This document shows positions 45,782-57,483 of a stretch of DNA of 64,000 nt, piece after piece. Source of the stretch: Selaginella moellendorffii (taxonomy: Eukaryota > Streptophyta > Lycopodiopsida > Selaginellales > Selaginellaceae). The notes under the pieces are model-generated. The model did not search any database, had not been told where the DNA came from, and was given only the letters and a program-made list of their open reading frames with translations. The stretch is from the NCBI RefSeq assembly GCF_000143415.4, contig NW_003314270.1, positions 2,262,290 to 2,326,289 of the forward strand. The letters run 5' to 3'. Each line of letters opens with the position of its first letter. Positions within the stretch are counted from its first letter, which is position 1. The translations under genes were made by a program, and so were the position numbers.

Positions 45782-47291
45782 ATGGCGACGACGTCTGGAT
45801 GCTTGGTCGGGCAATGCAGGCCCGGCGCGGCCGCTGTTCAATGGAATTCCTCGCGCCCGTCGAGGATCCAGTGCTCCGTCTTGGCGGATGCGGCTACAGC
45901 GACGGGTAAGCGAGCTCCCATGCGGCGGATGCGACCTCTTGCTGAAATTTGAGCTGGATTTCGAGCTTAGATTCACAGCAGGAGCTCCGGGCAGGCGCAG
46001 ATCCTTTGTTGCTACGAGCAGTGCGCGGCGACAGCGTCGAGAGGCCTCCCGTGTGGATGATGCGGCAAGCCGGGAGGTATATGAAGGTATGTGCTTGGAG
46101 AGAAGCTTTATGATATGTGGATGAATTTCTTTCTTGTGTATGCAGTCTTATCAAGACCTCTGTGCCAAATATCCTTCTTTTAGAGAGCGATCAGAGAATG
46201 CGGAGCTTGCCATTGAGATCTCGCTCCAGCCATGGAAGGCTTTTAGGCCAGATGGTGTAAGGTTTTCAATTTGGTATTTCTTTTCTTCTCAGCTGCTTTG
46301 AGATTACAAGCTCATGCAGACTGACGAGCTTACCTCTTTCTTTCTTTCTCACAGGTGATTTTGTTCTCGGACATCTTGACACCCTTGACGGGAATGAACA
46401 TTCCATTTGATATCCTAGCCGGGAAAGGACCCGTTATACACAAACCGATCACATCCATGGCCGATGTAGACGAAGTTACGGAGCTCTGTCCCGAGGAGGC
46501 CGTCCCTTACGTTGGACAAGCTCTATCCTCTCTCAGAGCTGAAGTAAGGTTTCCTTCTTCGATCTTTTTGGTTTTTTGATCGATAACTCTTTAGGTGGGC
46601 AATGAGGCTGCTGTGCTGGGCTTTGTTGGCGCACCATTCACACTAGCCTCGTATATCATAGAAGGAGGCTCATCCAAGCATTTCGCGAAGATAAAAAGAC
46701 TAGCCTTTGGCAGCCCTGAGGTAGTGTACAGCTCCAAGATAAGTTTGCTTCTACCACTCACTCTCCATTTTGTAGATTTTACACGCTTTGCTCAAGAAAC
46801 TTGCCGAGTCCATAATTATCTACGTGCGTTACCAGGCAGACAAGGGAGCTCAAACCGTCCAAATCTTCGACTCGTGGGCCACGCACCTAAGCCCGATCGA
46901 TTTCGAGCAATTCAGCCTGCCATATCTCAAGCAGATAGTGTCCGAGGTGAAGAAAACTCACCCGTCACTACCATTGATCCTCTACGCCAGCGGCAGCGGC
47001 GGCCTCCTCGAGAGGCTGGGGTCGTCCGGAGTGGACATCGTGAGCGTGGACTGGACAGTGGACATGGCCGAGGCGAGGCAAAGATTAGGCAGGGACGTAG
47101 CGGTGCAAGGCAACATAGACCCCGGCGCCTTGTTTGGCTCCAAGGATTTTATCCGGCAAAGAGTTATCGACACCGTGGCCAAGGCTGGCCGAGGAAAGCA
47201 CATTCTAAACCTTGGCCATGGAGTGTTGGTTGGGACGCCCGAGGAGAACGTAGCTCACTTCTTCGAAGTTGGAAAAAGCATTCGATATTGA
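45782..47291 (+). CDS. HEME: Uroporphyrinogen III decarboxylase
   Basis: Converts uroporphyrinogen III to coproporphyrinogen III in plastid tetrapyrrole synthesis. Exons 45782-45905, 45995-46086, 46146-46256, 46355-46543, 46595-46720 and 46776-47291 give about 385 residues. The first 40 residues are transit-peptide-like (MATTSGC...). Signatures: [14 protein letters not shown] (substrate-binding Arg residues), [34 protein letters not shown] and [20 protein letters not shown]. The start of exon 2 was chosen to keep frame (GCGCAG...); an alternative AG 16 bp upstream breaks phase with this first exon. Plant HEME1 versus HEME2 not resolved. Confidence 0.93.
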
Positions 47292-47837
47292 AAACATAAA
47301 ACATACATTGGGATCTTAGTTTCGGAACACTTCAGGTTCTATCTTCTTCTTTTTGGATCACTGAGTCTTGTGTTTTCGTCGAAAATGCCATTTAGAGGTG
47401 AAGCCAAAGCTTTCTACGTAGATGCTGAAGCAACTCTTGAGATTGTTGCAAATCGAAGAAAGGTGTGGATAGCGTTTCTGTGATTTGTTTGATGGTTTCT
47501 TGATAGATATGGGCATACTACACTGTCACGGCTGCCGTGAGAAGGCGGCGTCCATGATGGCTGAATCGAGGTAAGAGACTTTTCATTTTTCAGACGATGA
47601 TATCCAGCAACTTTCTGGCACAGGCAGTTATCAATTTCGCAAAAAACCAAACAAAGGTGAACCGGGCGATGGTGAGCTCGAGTTCTTCTCCCAGATGAAG
47701 GAGCACGTCAAGCAACCACGACAAGGCACGTCACTTCATCTAAGCTAAATGTTCACTTCTTCCTTCAAAATGGAGATGATTTGATATCAAAGATGTTACA
47801 AGTCAAAGGCGAAATCCTGTCTTTGCAATCACTCGTT
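47292..47837 (+). other. Possible exons of an unrecognised gene or relic
   Basis: After the UROD stop there are exon-like pieces on the plus strand: a frame around 47393-47461, a piece 47508-47572 (MGILHCHGCREKAASMMAES before a GTAAGAG donor) and an open stretch after the AG at 47595 running to a TAA near 47747. The pieces do not join in one consistent phase, so the gene is either mis-parsed or broken. A degraded copy of the middle piece lies at 63697-63762. No family recognised. Confidence 0.3.
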
Positions 47838-47888
47838 TTATTGGAGCAGGCGAAATCCTGTCTTTGCGATCACTCGTTTTATTGGAGC
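47807..47888. repeat. 41 bp tandem duplication at the protease 3' end
   Basis: Two copies of about 41 bp (GGCGAAATCCTGTCTTTGC... to ...TTGGAGC) with one A/G difference. The first copy carries the protease stop codon and beginning of the 3' flank. Confidence 0.85.
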
Positions 47889-48762
47889 AAAGACTCCAAG
47901 CTCTCTGGAACACTTCACCTTATCCACTATCCAAGGATACAGAAGTTGGCATTTTGATGTTCTATCTTGTAGATTGTCTGGTACGTCCAGGAATTCGGGC
48001 TTCAATCTCTCTGCAATATTTCCATAAAAGTTATCTGTGTGGACACCTACCAGCCAGCAGTCCATCCCATCGCAAAAGAAAATCGGCGCTCCGGATGCAT
48101 TAGCCTGGCAAAAATAATCTCCGAGGAAAGTAAATCCTGCACTTGGACTGGCGATAACGAACGATGAAATAAACGGAGGAATTGTGATGAGCAGTGCATC
48201 TTCGCCATTCTGCTGGAACGACAGGTCAACAAGGTGGAGGAACGATGCGATGTGAACCTTGTAAGCTGGAGGTTAGTAAAGAGATCAATTCTACTAGATA
48301 GCTTTTTTCCTTACCTTCTTGCCAAGTAATTGGTCTTGCATAAGATTTGTGATTGGCTGCATGTAAACTGCGTTGTTGCAGCCTTCAAGGTATAAGATGG
48401 CCACATCTAAATCTGCATCTTCTTTAACAACGTGAAATCTAAAAGCTCTAGGAAGTGGTTTCCCAGCCGAATTGTAACAAGGGAAATAAGCTACCCAAAC
48501 CTCTTCTTCATTGTTTGAAACTGCTTCCTCGACCCCGTTGTTTGAAACTTGTTGCCCCCCCTCAGTTTTGTGATCCTCATCGGTAACACAATGCCGGGCT
48601 GTAACAGCGTATCCCTTTGCGAATAATGCACAAGTCCCTTTAATCAACACAGGTAAGTATCATAAGAGCCAAACCAAACCAAAACATACCACTAGAGTTG
48701 ATCCAAGAGAGTCGGGAGTCATCGGATTGAAGGCTCTTATTAAAGTCCACCTCATTTCTCAT
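47838..48762 (-). CDS. Small trypsin-like serine protease
   Basis: Exons 48762-48690, 48637-48315 and 48257-47838 join in frame to 271 residues. The catalytic triad of a trypsin-fold (S1-type) protease is visible: His40 in VTARHCV, Asp102 in DLDVAILYLEG and Ser187 in NASGAPIF, followed by LVGVHTDN like the post-Ser strand of Deg/HtrA-type proteases. No PDZ domain and no signal or transit peptide. The Met at 48762 is the first clear start; open sequence continues upstream (VPQHARCCVGRILT), so an additional 5' exon is possible. Substrate unknown. The stop codon lies inside a 41 bp tandem duplication. Confidence 0.65.
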
Positions 48763-49035
48763 AGTCAAGATTCTTCCGACGCAGCAGCGAGCATGCTGAG
48801 GAACTGCTTCTTCTGACCATCCTAGTTTTGAAAGAACGGCAACTTAAAACCCTAGCGCTTTTAACTTTGTTTTATTAAAGGATAGAGGATTAGACTTTTA
48901 AAGATCTCTGTCCGAGACCCCACTCAATCAACTGCTTTTATCTCCGCAAGGGCCCGATCTCCAGGACGCACTCACCGTGCTTGATCTTGAGAAAACTACG
49001 GAGAAAAGAAAAAAGAGTATGCTAACTCGCTCGCA

Positions 49036-50311
49036 TTAATCTGTGACATCAAATGATGCCGCCAGCGATCTGGAAACGAGCTTCTTGCTCTGCTAAGCAT
49101 GACGAGCAAACGATCTTGTATATCCGCTGTCCCTTGCATAATGCTAGTAGAGAATAGAGCTAGAATGAAGTGAGACACAACCGTGTACCTTGTTGTGGAG
49201 GCATGGGCGATTATGTTGCACTTGCAACGGCAGACCCGTCAACTTGTGCCACAACAAGACAGGACCACCACCACTCCAAACTGCAAAGCGAAATGTTACT
49301 CTAGATTTTGAAGGCAAACGAAATCGAGAGCTTACCTCGTCTGCCAGTTTCTGTAGGCTTCTTAAGAACGTAGCAGAGGTCGAAAAATCGGCCAGATACA
49401 GAGCAGTCGCCTCTCATCAAGACAAACCTGCGAGGAGTGCTTAACATATCAAGGAAAATGGTTACCTCGATTCATGTGATTGATGATCAGTGTTGTATGC
49501 TCTCGCCTAGGCAATACCAAAACATCTGCTTCAGCCCATATCTATGCAAAGCAAACGATCATACGAGATCACGAAAAAGAAAGAAAAGCGTGATCCAACC
49601 TCTCGGCGACTTGCAACAATCTGTGTGGCCTGAAAGTTCCTTCGGCATCATGTACAGTGCTTTGTCTTCACCGCCTCCTTGATCTAATGGCAGCTTTTAC
49701 ATAGACACAAAACTCAGTGATCCATGAAGTGAAAATGAAGAAGATACATACCTGACATGTTACACAAAGCGTGTGACACAACTGGGTCTTTCCAGTCCGA
49801 AACTCTCCATAGATCTCCGTTATGGAGCCCGTCTCAATGCCCCCTTCCAGGATCTTATCGAGTTCTTTGGACCCCGATGTTATTTGGATGATCTCGGATC
49901 GCTGCTCGTGCATTTGTGCCGCACTTGTGAATCCCATCGGAACAAGCTTGGTCGCTACGCAAGTTCCATAGAACAATGAGAAAAAAACAAAAAACAAAAC
50001 AGAACCAAAATGTACATACCCGCTTCAGTGATCTTGTCGACCTTAGCCTCGCTTATGCCTTTGATCTTGAGCAGCTCCTTCTTGGGCGAATAGGCCACCG
50101 CTTCGACGGTACAAAACCCTGCCTCTCGGAGCTTCTTGACATCCACCGCGGAAATGCCACAGTGCTGCACACAGGGAGATTTCTGGAATAAGCGCCGCCC
50201 GATCGATCGATCGACACTTACCTGGAGCTGCTCCACGAGCGATGGTCCGTGCTGGACATGTGGCTGCTCGTCCACATTCATCGCCGTGGCGCCCTTGTCC
50301 ATGGCGCTCAT
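49036..50311 (-). pseudogene. RAD51: RAD51 recombinase, disrupted copy with introns
   Basis: Exons 1-3 are intact: 50311-50222, 50164-50020 and 49954-49752. They carry the N-terminal HhH region ([22 protein letters not shown]) and Walker [10 protein letters not shown]. Exon 4 starts normally (LPLDQGGGE) but loses one base near 49650, which shifts the frame of the expected AEGTFRPxRLLQ segment. A TAG at 49509-49507 replaces Tyr in IAYARAYNTDHQS. The next exon lacks about 14 residues between DFS and FLRSLQKLADE. Further shifts occur around VVAQVDGS and NIIAHASTTR. A last-exon insertion near 49055 precedes DVTD and the stop. Introns are retained, so this is a duplicated gene, not a retrocopy. 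An assembly error cannot explain this many breaks. Confidence 0.85.
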
Positions 50312-50518
50312 CGCCGCTGCTTGGATGCCCTAAGCTAGATCACTCCTAAAGCGGAGAGAGCGTGTAGTATAAAACCTATCTAGATTTCCTCCTATTGGCC
50401 AGTGTTTGAAATGCAAGCCCGCCATAAAAGGGGCACCTTTAGATTCTATGCTTTATGCCCTTCCACGTGGGTAGGGAATATAATCCGCTTCAGCTGAAGC
50501 CCTTACAGTTGCTGCTTC

Positions 50519-50935
50519 TTAGAGCAGCGATGGCGGGGGTAGAAATTCATCGCTGCTCGATCTGTGGGCGATTGAGCTGCTCTTTCGCCGCATCTCCGAG
50601 AGCTTCGTGACGAGATCCATGGCCTTGATCCTCCAGAGAGAGGCGCGACTGGTAGTGAGTCTCCTGGCTCGCGGCCACAGATCTTCGCCGGCTTTGATCA
50701 TCGCGAAGAAGAAGAGCCTATAGATGACGATCATGCTGAAAACCACGGCGATGTTGGCCCATTTTGAGCGCCGGATGTCCACCTGGTAGAACTTGGACAG
50801 GATGAGGCCGCCGGGAATCGCTGGCAGAGCAGGGAACTTGTTCGAGAAACCACCGCTCTAGAACTCGTTTTGAGAGCTGAGGTAGGAAACCGGGGACTTC
50901 CAGAAAACCTGTTGAAGAACCAGGCTACGAGCATG
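50519..50935 (-). pseudogene. ABCG half-transporter C-terminal fragment
   Basis: The minus strand reads SPVSYLSSQNEF, a stop, then FPALPAIPGG, SKFYQVDIRRSKWANIAVVF and a membrane segment IVIYRLFFFAMIK. This matches the last extracellular loop and final transmembrane helix of plant ABCG (WBC) transporters. The ATPase domain and other helices are absent. An internal TAG and missing body make it a relic. Confidence 0.6.
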
Positions 50936-51164
50936 AAGCCACGAGTTTTGAGTCGGTGTAGTAATGTTTAATTTTCTTTGGTTTCTTTATTCCCAATAGT
51001 GATATATCTTATTTATACTCATTTTTCAAGGTAGCTATCAGTTTCATTTACGGGTTATAGTCCACACATTTTTCTTTCACTCTTTTATAATCAAAACCGT
51101 TAATATTTTCGAAGATCTAAATACTGTAAGGAATATTTCCTGAATATCCAGGTAATATCTTGCT

Positions 51165-52579
51165 CTATATTAATTTTCTTGGTGCTGATCTGTTCTTCCT
51201 CCTCGGAGGTTCTTGAGAAGCAGGAGGATCTTGAGGGAGATCTTTCTCAAAACCTGAAAGAAAAAGAAAAAGAGGTTTAGATGTCACATTTTAAGATTTA
51301 CTCACTTTCGAGGGGATGAGCCTCGTTCCATTCATCAATGGGTGTCTTCCAGGTCACTGGAGCAAACTGGACGACTCGGTTCAGATGGATGGCAGCTTGT
51401 TTGCCTGCAAGTGCGTTTGGTAATCAAACAGAAATAAAAGGGAGAGAAAATCTTACATAGGAAGACTTCGCGCATGCATTCCGAGGCATTAGAATGGAGT
51501 TTTGCTCTGTGAAACACCTTGTCCAGGTCTGCAGTCTTTTGACATTGAAGATGTCTGCCATGAAAAGATTGCAGCTTGCGCTTCCTGTCTGTGTCTCCTC
51601 TACCAAGCCTCCCGAGGAACGTACTCGTGACAACGCCAGCCAAGATCCCACCATCGTCAAACACGGGAGCACCTGTGTCTTGCACAACCGACGCAGGTAG
51701 AAAAGCTTCTGGATCGATGGAGAAGACGTTGACAAGATTCATATGCTCATGACTGCCGAACGTGTACAGCCGCTCGAACAATGGAAGATTGCCTGCTTCC
51801 ATTTTCAAACACCCTTCCAAAGCTTGCAAGCAATGGGCTTGCGGCTCCAGGCACACGACCGAGGATGAAAGGCGAGCACCAACCTTGCACTCATAGGAAA
51901 CTCCTCCTTTGATGCGTGGAAAGCTCACCACGATCGCCTTTCCTTCTGCCTTGCGACCACCACAAAGGATCTCGTCGATGCATCGAAGAGCTGTGATACA
52001 GCTTCCATCTGGCCTGATAAGTGTCACCATTCCCTTGCAATTCTTGACGCTGGAAGCTTCTGCCTTGCTGGTTATGTGTACTGTCCCGACGAAATTGGCC
52101 ACTTCCTCTCGCAACACACTCGGGTTGCCAACCAAGTCTCTGATCGAGTACGAATACATACTTGATCCATCATAAAACTCTTTGAACAGCGCTTTCTGGC
52201 ACAGCTTGGAGAGAGCGATGAGGTGCTCTGCTCTCTTCCGCTGCTCGCGAGCTCTCGCAATTCCAATCCCGAGCTTCGTCTTGGCCAATGCCGCCTCTGC
52301 TTCTTCCTCGGAGGGCCGATTCCTCTTACCCGTGATGACGAAGGGACTCTGCTGGGACTGGCCATCTCCATCGCCATTGGGATCGGGAGCGATTTGCTCC
52401 ACCGCCATCACTGAATTCCCATTCGCGTCCTTGAAGAGAGCGATCTGACCTATACGGAGTGTGGCGGCATCCAGTCCCCAGTGTGCCGCAATGCTGTCCA
52501 CCATCAGATGCTTCGAATCGTGGAGAGGAACGCGCAGCGCCTCGCCTTCTCCATCCTTCCTCACCCACACGCAATCCAT
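51165..52579 (-). CDS. Trypsin-fold protein lacking the catalytic triad, function unknown
   Basis: Exons 52579-51457, 51404-51306 and 51253-51165 join in frame, 436 residues. Residues 1-60 resemble a small beta-sheet domain (MDCVWVRKDGEG). About residues 90-150 are Glu/Ala/Arg-rich helix. Residues ~170-340 read like a trypsin-like fold: NCKGMVTLIRPDGSCITALRCI where a protease has TAAHC (His replaced by Arg), and VVQDTGAPVFDDGGILAGVV where the Ser of GxSGxP is Thr. The tail is basic (PRRKNRSAPRK). A pseudoprotease is therefore likely. A truncated copy lies at 59905-60640. Fold assignment is by pattern only. Confidence 0.55.
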
Positions 52580-52931
52580 GGAAAGAGCCCTAATCGTCTT
52601 CACTAAAGCCGAAGTGCGAAGTATTATTTGTTAATACTAAACAAGAATAAATAGCAAATCATGTGTTATTGCACGTAACATGCAATATATTATTATAATT
52701 TTTCGACCTTCTTAATGTTAGATAATTTAAATACTTATTATATATATGTCCTCAAGATGGTTGCATAGAGACAAAGTAAGTTCTATTTGGTTAAGAACTA
52801 AAATCCTGGAAGCTAAATTAGTAGTCTTTGGAAGTGCAATGGAAAAAAATTGCCATTTCGTCACTGCTAAGGCTCGGCTCATTCATTTAAAAGTGAGTAA
52901 AGCTTTATATATTTTTTATTTTTCCTTATAA

Positions 52932-54435
<1,504 letters not shown>

Positions 54436-54621
54436 AAATCAAATTTTGCGACACCAGCGACGCAGATTTTCTACGTTGGTTTTGTTTGCGATAGAAATGA
54501 GAAAAGCTTTAGATCATTTGAAGTATAGCTTTTCTACATTGGTTTTGTTTGCAAGAGATTAAAAATGATATCTTTGAGAAACGTTTTTAGATAATTTGAA
54601 GATGTTTTATTTGATTTGATC

Positions 54622-56720
54622 TTAGAGGCTGTGTGCCTCGAGGCCGGAGTGGAGGAGGGGATCGCTGATAACTTGCGGTTTGAACGCGTGCTTTGTATAC
54701 TCATTGAAAAAGTTGGCATACAGATCATAGCGAGCGGTCATCCGGAGGCCCCATTTGTCTCGGACTTGCTGGCACAGATTCAAGTCGGCATCCACGACCA
54801 TGAGCCCGTCCTGGAGCCTCGAGAGGCTCGGCGTGCACGAAGAGTCCGGGGCCGCCACATAGCTCGACCCGTAAAAGTGTCCAAACCCCTTGTGAGCCGG
54901 CTTCCCGTCACCCGACGTGAAAGCTCTCGGGAAAACCTCGGTGCCAACCCGGTTGATCGCGGCCACGAAGTAGCTGTTTGCTATTGCAGCGTTTCTCGCC
55001 TGGACAATGGATGGATGATCCAAAAGAGATTTTTGATTGCGATGAAGGGAAAAAAGAGTTTTTTCGTGCTTACCTCGATCGGCCACATTGGCTCGCTCAA
55101 GTCACCCACTGTTGCCGAGGGATTAAACACGATCTCCGCTCCGTTCATCCCAAACGCCTGCCAGTTGAGAGTGTGGTGCCTCCCGTAGCATATGTTTACC
55201 GCGATCTTTCCATACGCGGTCTCAAACACTGGATGGCCGGTGTTGCCTTCCATGTAGTACGTGCTCTCGTTGAAGTCTCCAACGCGAGGGATATGGTTCT
55301 AGCAAATGGAGGAGGATTTTCAGAGACGAGAGAGAACAGAGAAAGAGCCTGACCTTTCTGTGCTTTCCGATCACGTTTCCATTGTTTCCAATCACCACGG
55401 CCGTGTTCCACAAGGTTCCACCGTGGACTTCGTCGCGCTCCAGGATGGGGCTGATGATCACCATCTTAAACTTGCAAGCGAACATTTGCAAGAACTTTGT
55501 CGACGTGCCTTCCTCCGCGCTCTCGGCAAACTCGCACCATGTTTTCTCCCGCGTACAAAACGCGAAAGGCATCGTCCAAGCCTCCTACATCGAGAAAAGA
55601 AGAAAGATGGGTGTTGAGATGGAAAATGCAAAAAGCTTCCCTTCACCTGCAAGCAAAGTATGTTGACACCAGCAGTTCCAGCAGCTTCGATCAGATCCCC
55701 GACTCTCTTCATGATGGCTCGCTTCTGATCCGCAAAAGGAGCATCAGTTGGGAGAACTATGGCGTTCTGGATGACGCCTATACGAACAATACGAGGAGCT
55801 CGCAACTCTTCCTCGGCAGCAGTAAACCTGTAAGCCTTCAAAGAAGACCCACATAAAAGTTGGTCTAGAAAAACTTTGAAAAAGAAAATAGATAAGTACC
55901 TGGAGATCAAAGTCGGCAGCAGTAGACATTGCCATTACTGCTGGAGGCAAAGGCAGCATTCCTACGACACTCCCATTGTTTAATCCCAAGATCATCCTGC
56001 TTGCTTCCTAGGATCAGTGTTATCATCTGACAAAACGGAGAAACAATAAAGAAGTACAAAACTCTTTTTTACCTTGAAAACACCCGGTGGAAGATGATGC
56101 TTGAGCAGCCTATATAGCGAATCCGAGCCACCATCCTGAGGAACATCGCCAAGAGCAACCACGCCACCTCCAACTCTCTCCAGATCCTCCACATCGCAGG
56201 CCTGCTCGTCCCCGCTCAGCTCTCGATCCGCGGCTCTCTTCAAGAAAGGAGTCGTTCGCTTCTTCTTCATGAGCCCAAACAAGCTGCTCATCTTCTCGTA
56301 GAACACCCACGTAGAATTCCCCATCCCTGTGGTGCTCGCCTTGAGCTGCTCGTTCTTAAACTTCCGCTTCATCTTGTCGATCTTGCTCTTGAGCTGCAGC
56401 ACAGTGCGCAGCGTGCCGCCGCAGCGCCGGTAGAGCGACTCGCCAACCTCGGCCCACTCGCGATCGCTCAGCCCGGTGCAGCCACCACTCCTCGTCTCGA
56501 TCCACTTCTCGTAGTAGATGTCGAGCAGCGCAAACGCCTCCTTGTCCGTCCATGCAGTGCACGGAGCGCGCTTGCGAGCCGAGAGCGCGACTTTGCTGCC
56601 GCACTGCGCGACCTCCTCGTCGTTGAACTCGTCGTTCTCTTCCTTTGGATGGAGCTCGTCGACGTCATTTGGATCCATGGAGGAGCAGTGCACCACTCTC
56701 TCCTCGTCGTGAATTTCCAT
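54622..56720 (-). CDS. PYD3: Trihelix domain fused to beta-ureidopropionase
   Basis: Six exons, 56720-56073, 56007-55900, 55835-55647, 55584-55354, 55298-55074 and 54999-54622, all phase 0, 592 residues; ordinary plant PYD3 is about 400. Residues ~55-128 form a SIP1-type trihelix/Myb-like domain ([18 protein letters not shown], then [13 protein letters not shown] and [14 protein letters not shown]), followed by a basic [11 protein letters not shown] segment and an acidic linker. From ~199 the enzyme begins: [16 protein letters not shown] in the same exon as the trihelix, continued by EASRMILG. Nitrilase-type catalytic residues are present: Glu316 (LQEAW), Lys392 (GKHRKNHIP) and Cys429 (NICYGRHH). 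The enzyme hydrolyses N-carbamoyl-beta-alanine to beta-alanine, CO2 and NH3. No Met lies between the two domains closer than residue 151. Confidence 0.9.
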
Positions 56721-57483
56721 CGCAAAAGCCAGTCTTGCAGATCCCTTTGTCCTCCTGGAAGAAAAGGAGATGGAGATGAGCTAAGCCCCGCGGAAAAAAA
56801 GGGAAAGAAAGAAAAGGAGAGGCTCGAATGAAAAGAATGCATGAATTCGTGGAGATGAGGTGGATCCCTTGGGCGGAAGAACCGTGACGAAGTTTTTTTG
56901 GCACGAGGAACCATCGCCCAGATCTATAACAAAACTGGCACATACCTAAGCAGCGAACGCCCGGCCCAGTGCTGTATTTCGCCCCTCCAAAACGCTCGGC
57001 AAAACGCTCGCGAGCCCCAAAAACTCTTTCTCTTTCCGGGCCCGCTGGGATCGAACCCCGGACCGCACGCCACGCGGACAAGTCAATGGGTACACGTCAC
57101 ATCACGCGTCCTGGCGCCACGTGTTCACCACCTAGATGGCTTTTTAGGGTTCTTGGCGAGCGCAGCGCGCGCGAGCTGGGGCCGGTGGGTACGATTGGAA
57201 GGTACTTCTCTAGGTAGCATCTGGCCGCCGAGGCATTTGAATTCGCGTGGGCGAACGATTAGAGAGAGGCTTTATCTTTTCGTTCTCCTTCCCCCCTCTG
57301 GATGATGGTGATGATTTTATCTTGGCTCTTTAACTCTTCCAGTACCCGATCCCTCTTTTCCAAGTCCTTGGAGTTTCCGCTTCTGAGGCATGATGGCTCT
57401 CACATCTCGCTCGCTCTCGTTTCTCCTTTTTCGCTTTATCTCGTAGAGTCTTGACGAGCAAAGAAAAAAGAGGAAAGTGGATC
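56721..57483. other. Divergent promoter of PYD3 fusion and F-box gene
   Basis: 763 bp between divergent starts. A GGTTCGATCCC-type B box occurs on the minus strand near 57050, without a clear A box, so a tRNA relic is possible but unproven. Confidence 0.4.

Noticed and set aside
45720..46124. 134-codon plus frame over the UROD 5' region
   Set aside because: It is out of frame with the conserved decarboxylase exons; the frame from 45782 gives a transit peptide and joins the next exon.
57040..57085. tRNA-like T-arm (TTCGATCCC) near 57050
   Set aside because: No matching A box, acceptor stem or anticodon arm could be found; B-box-like hits alone are common.
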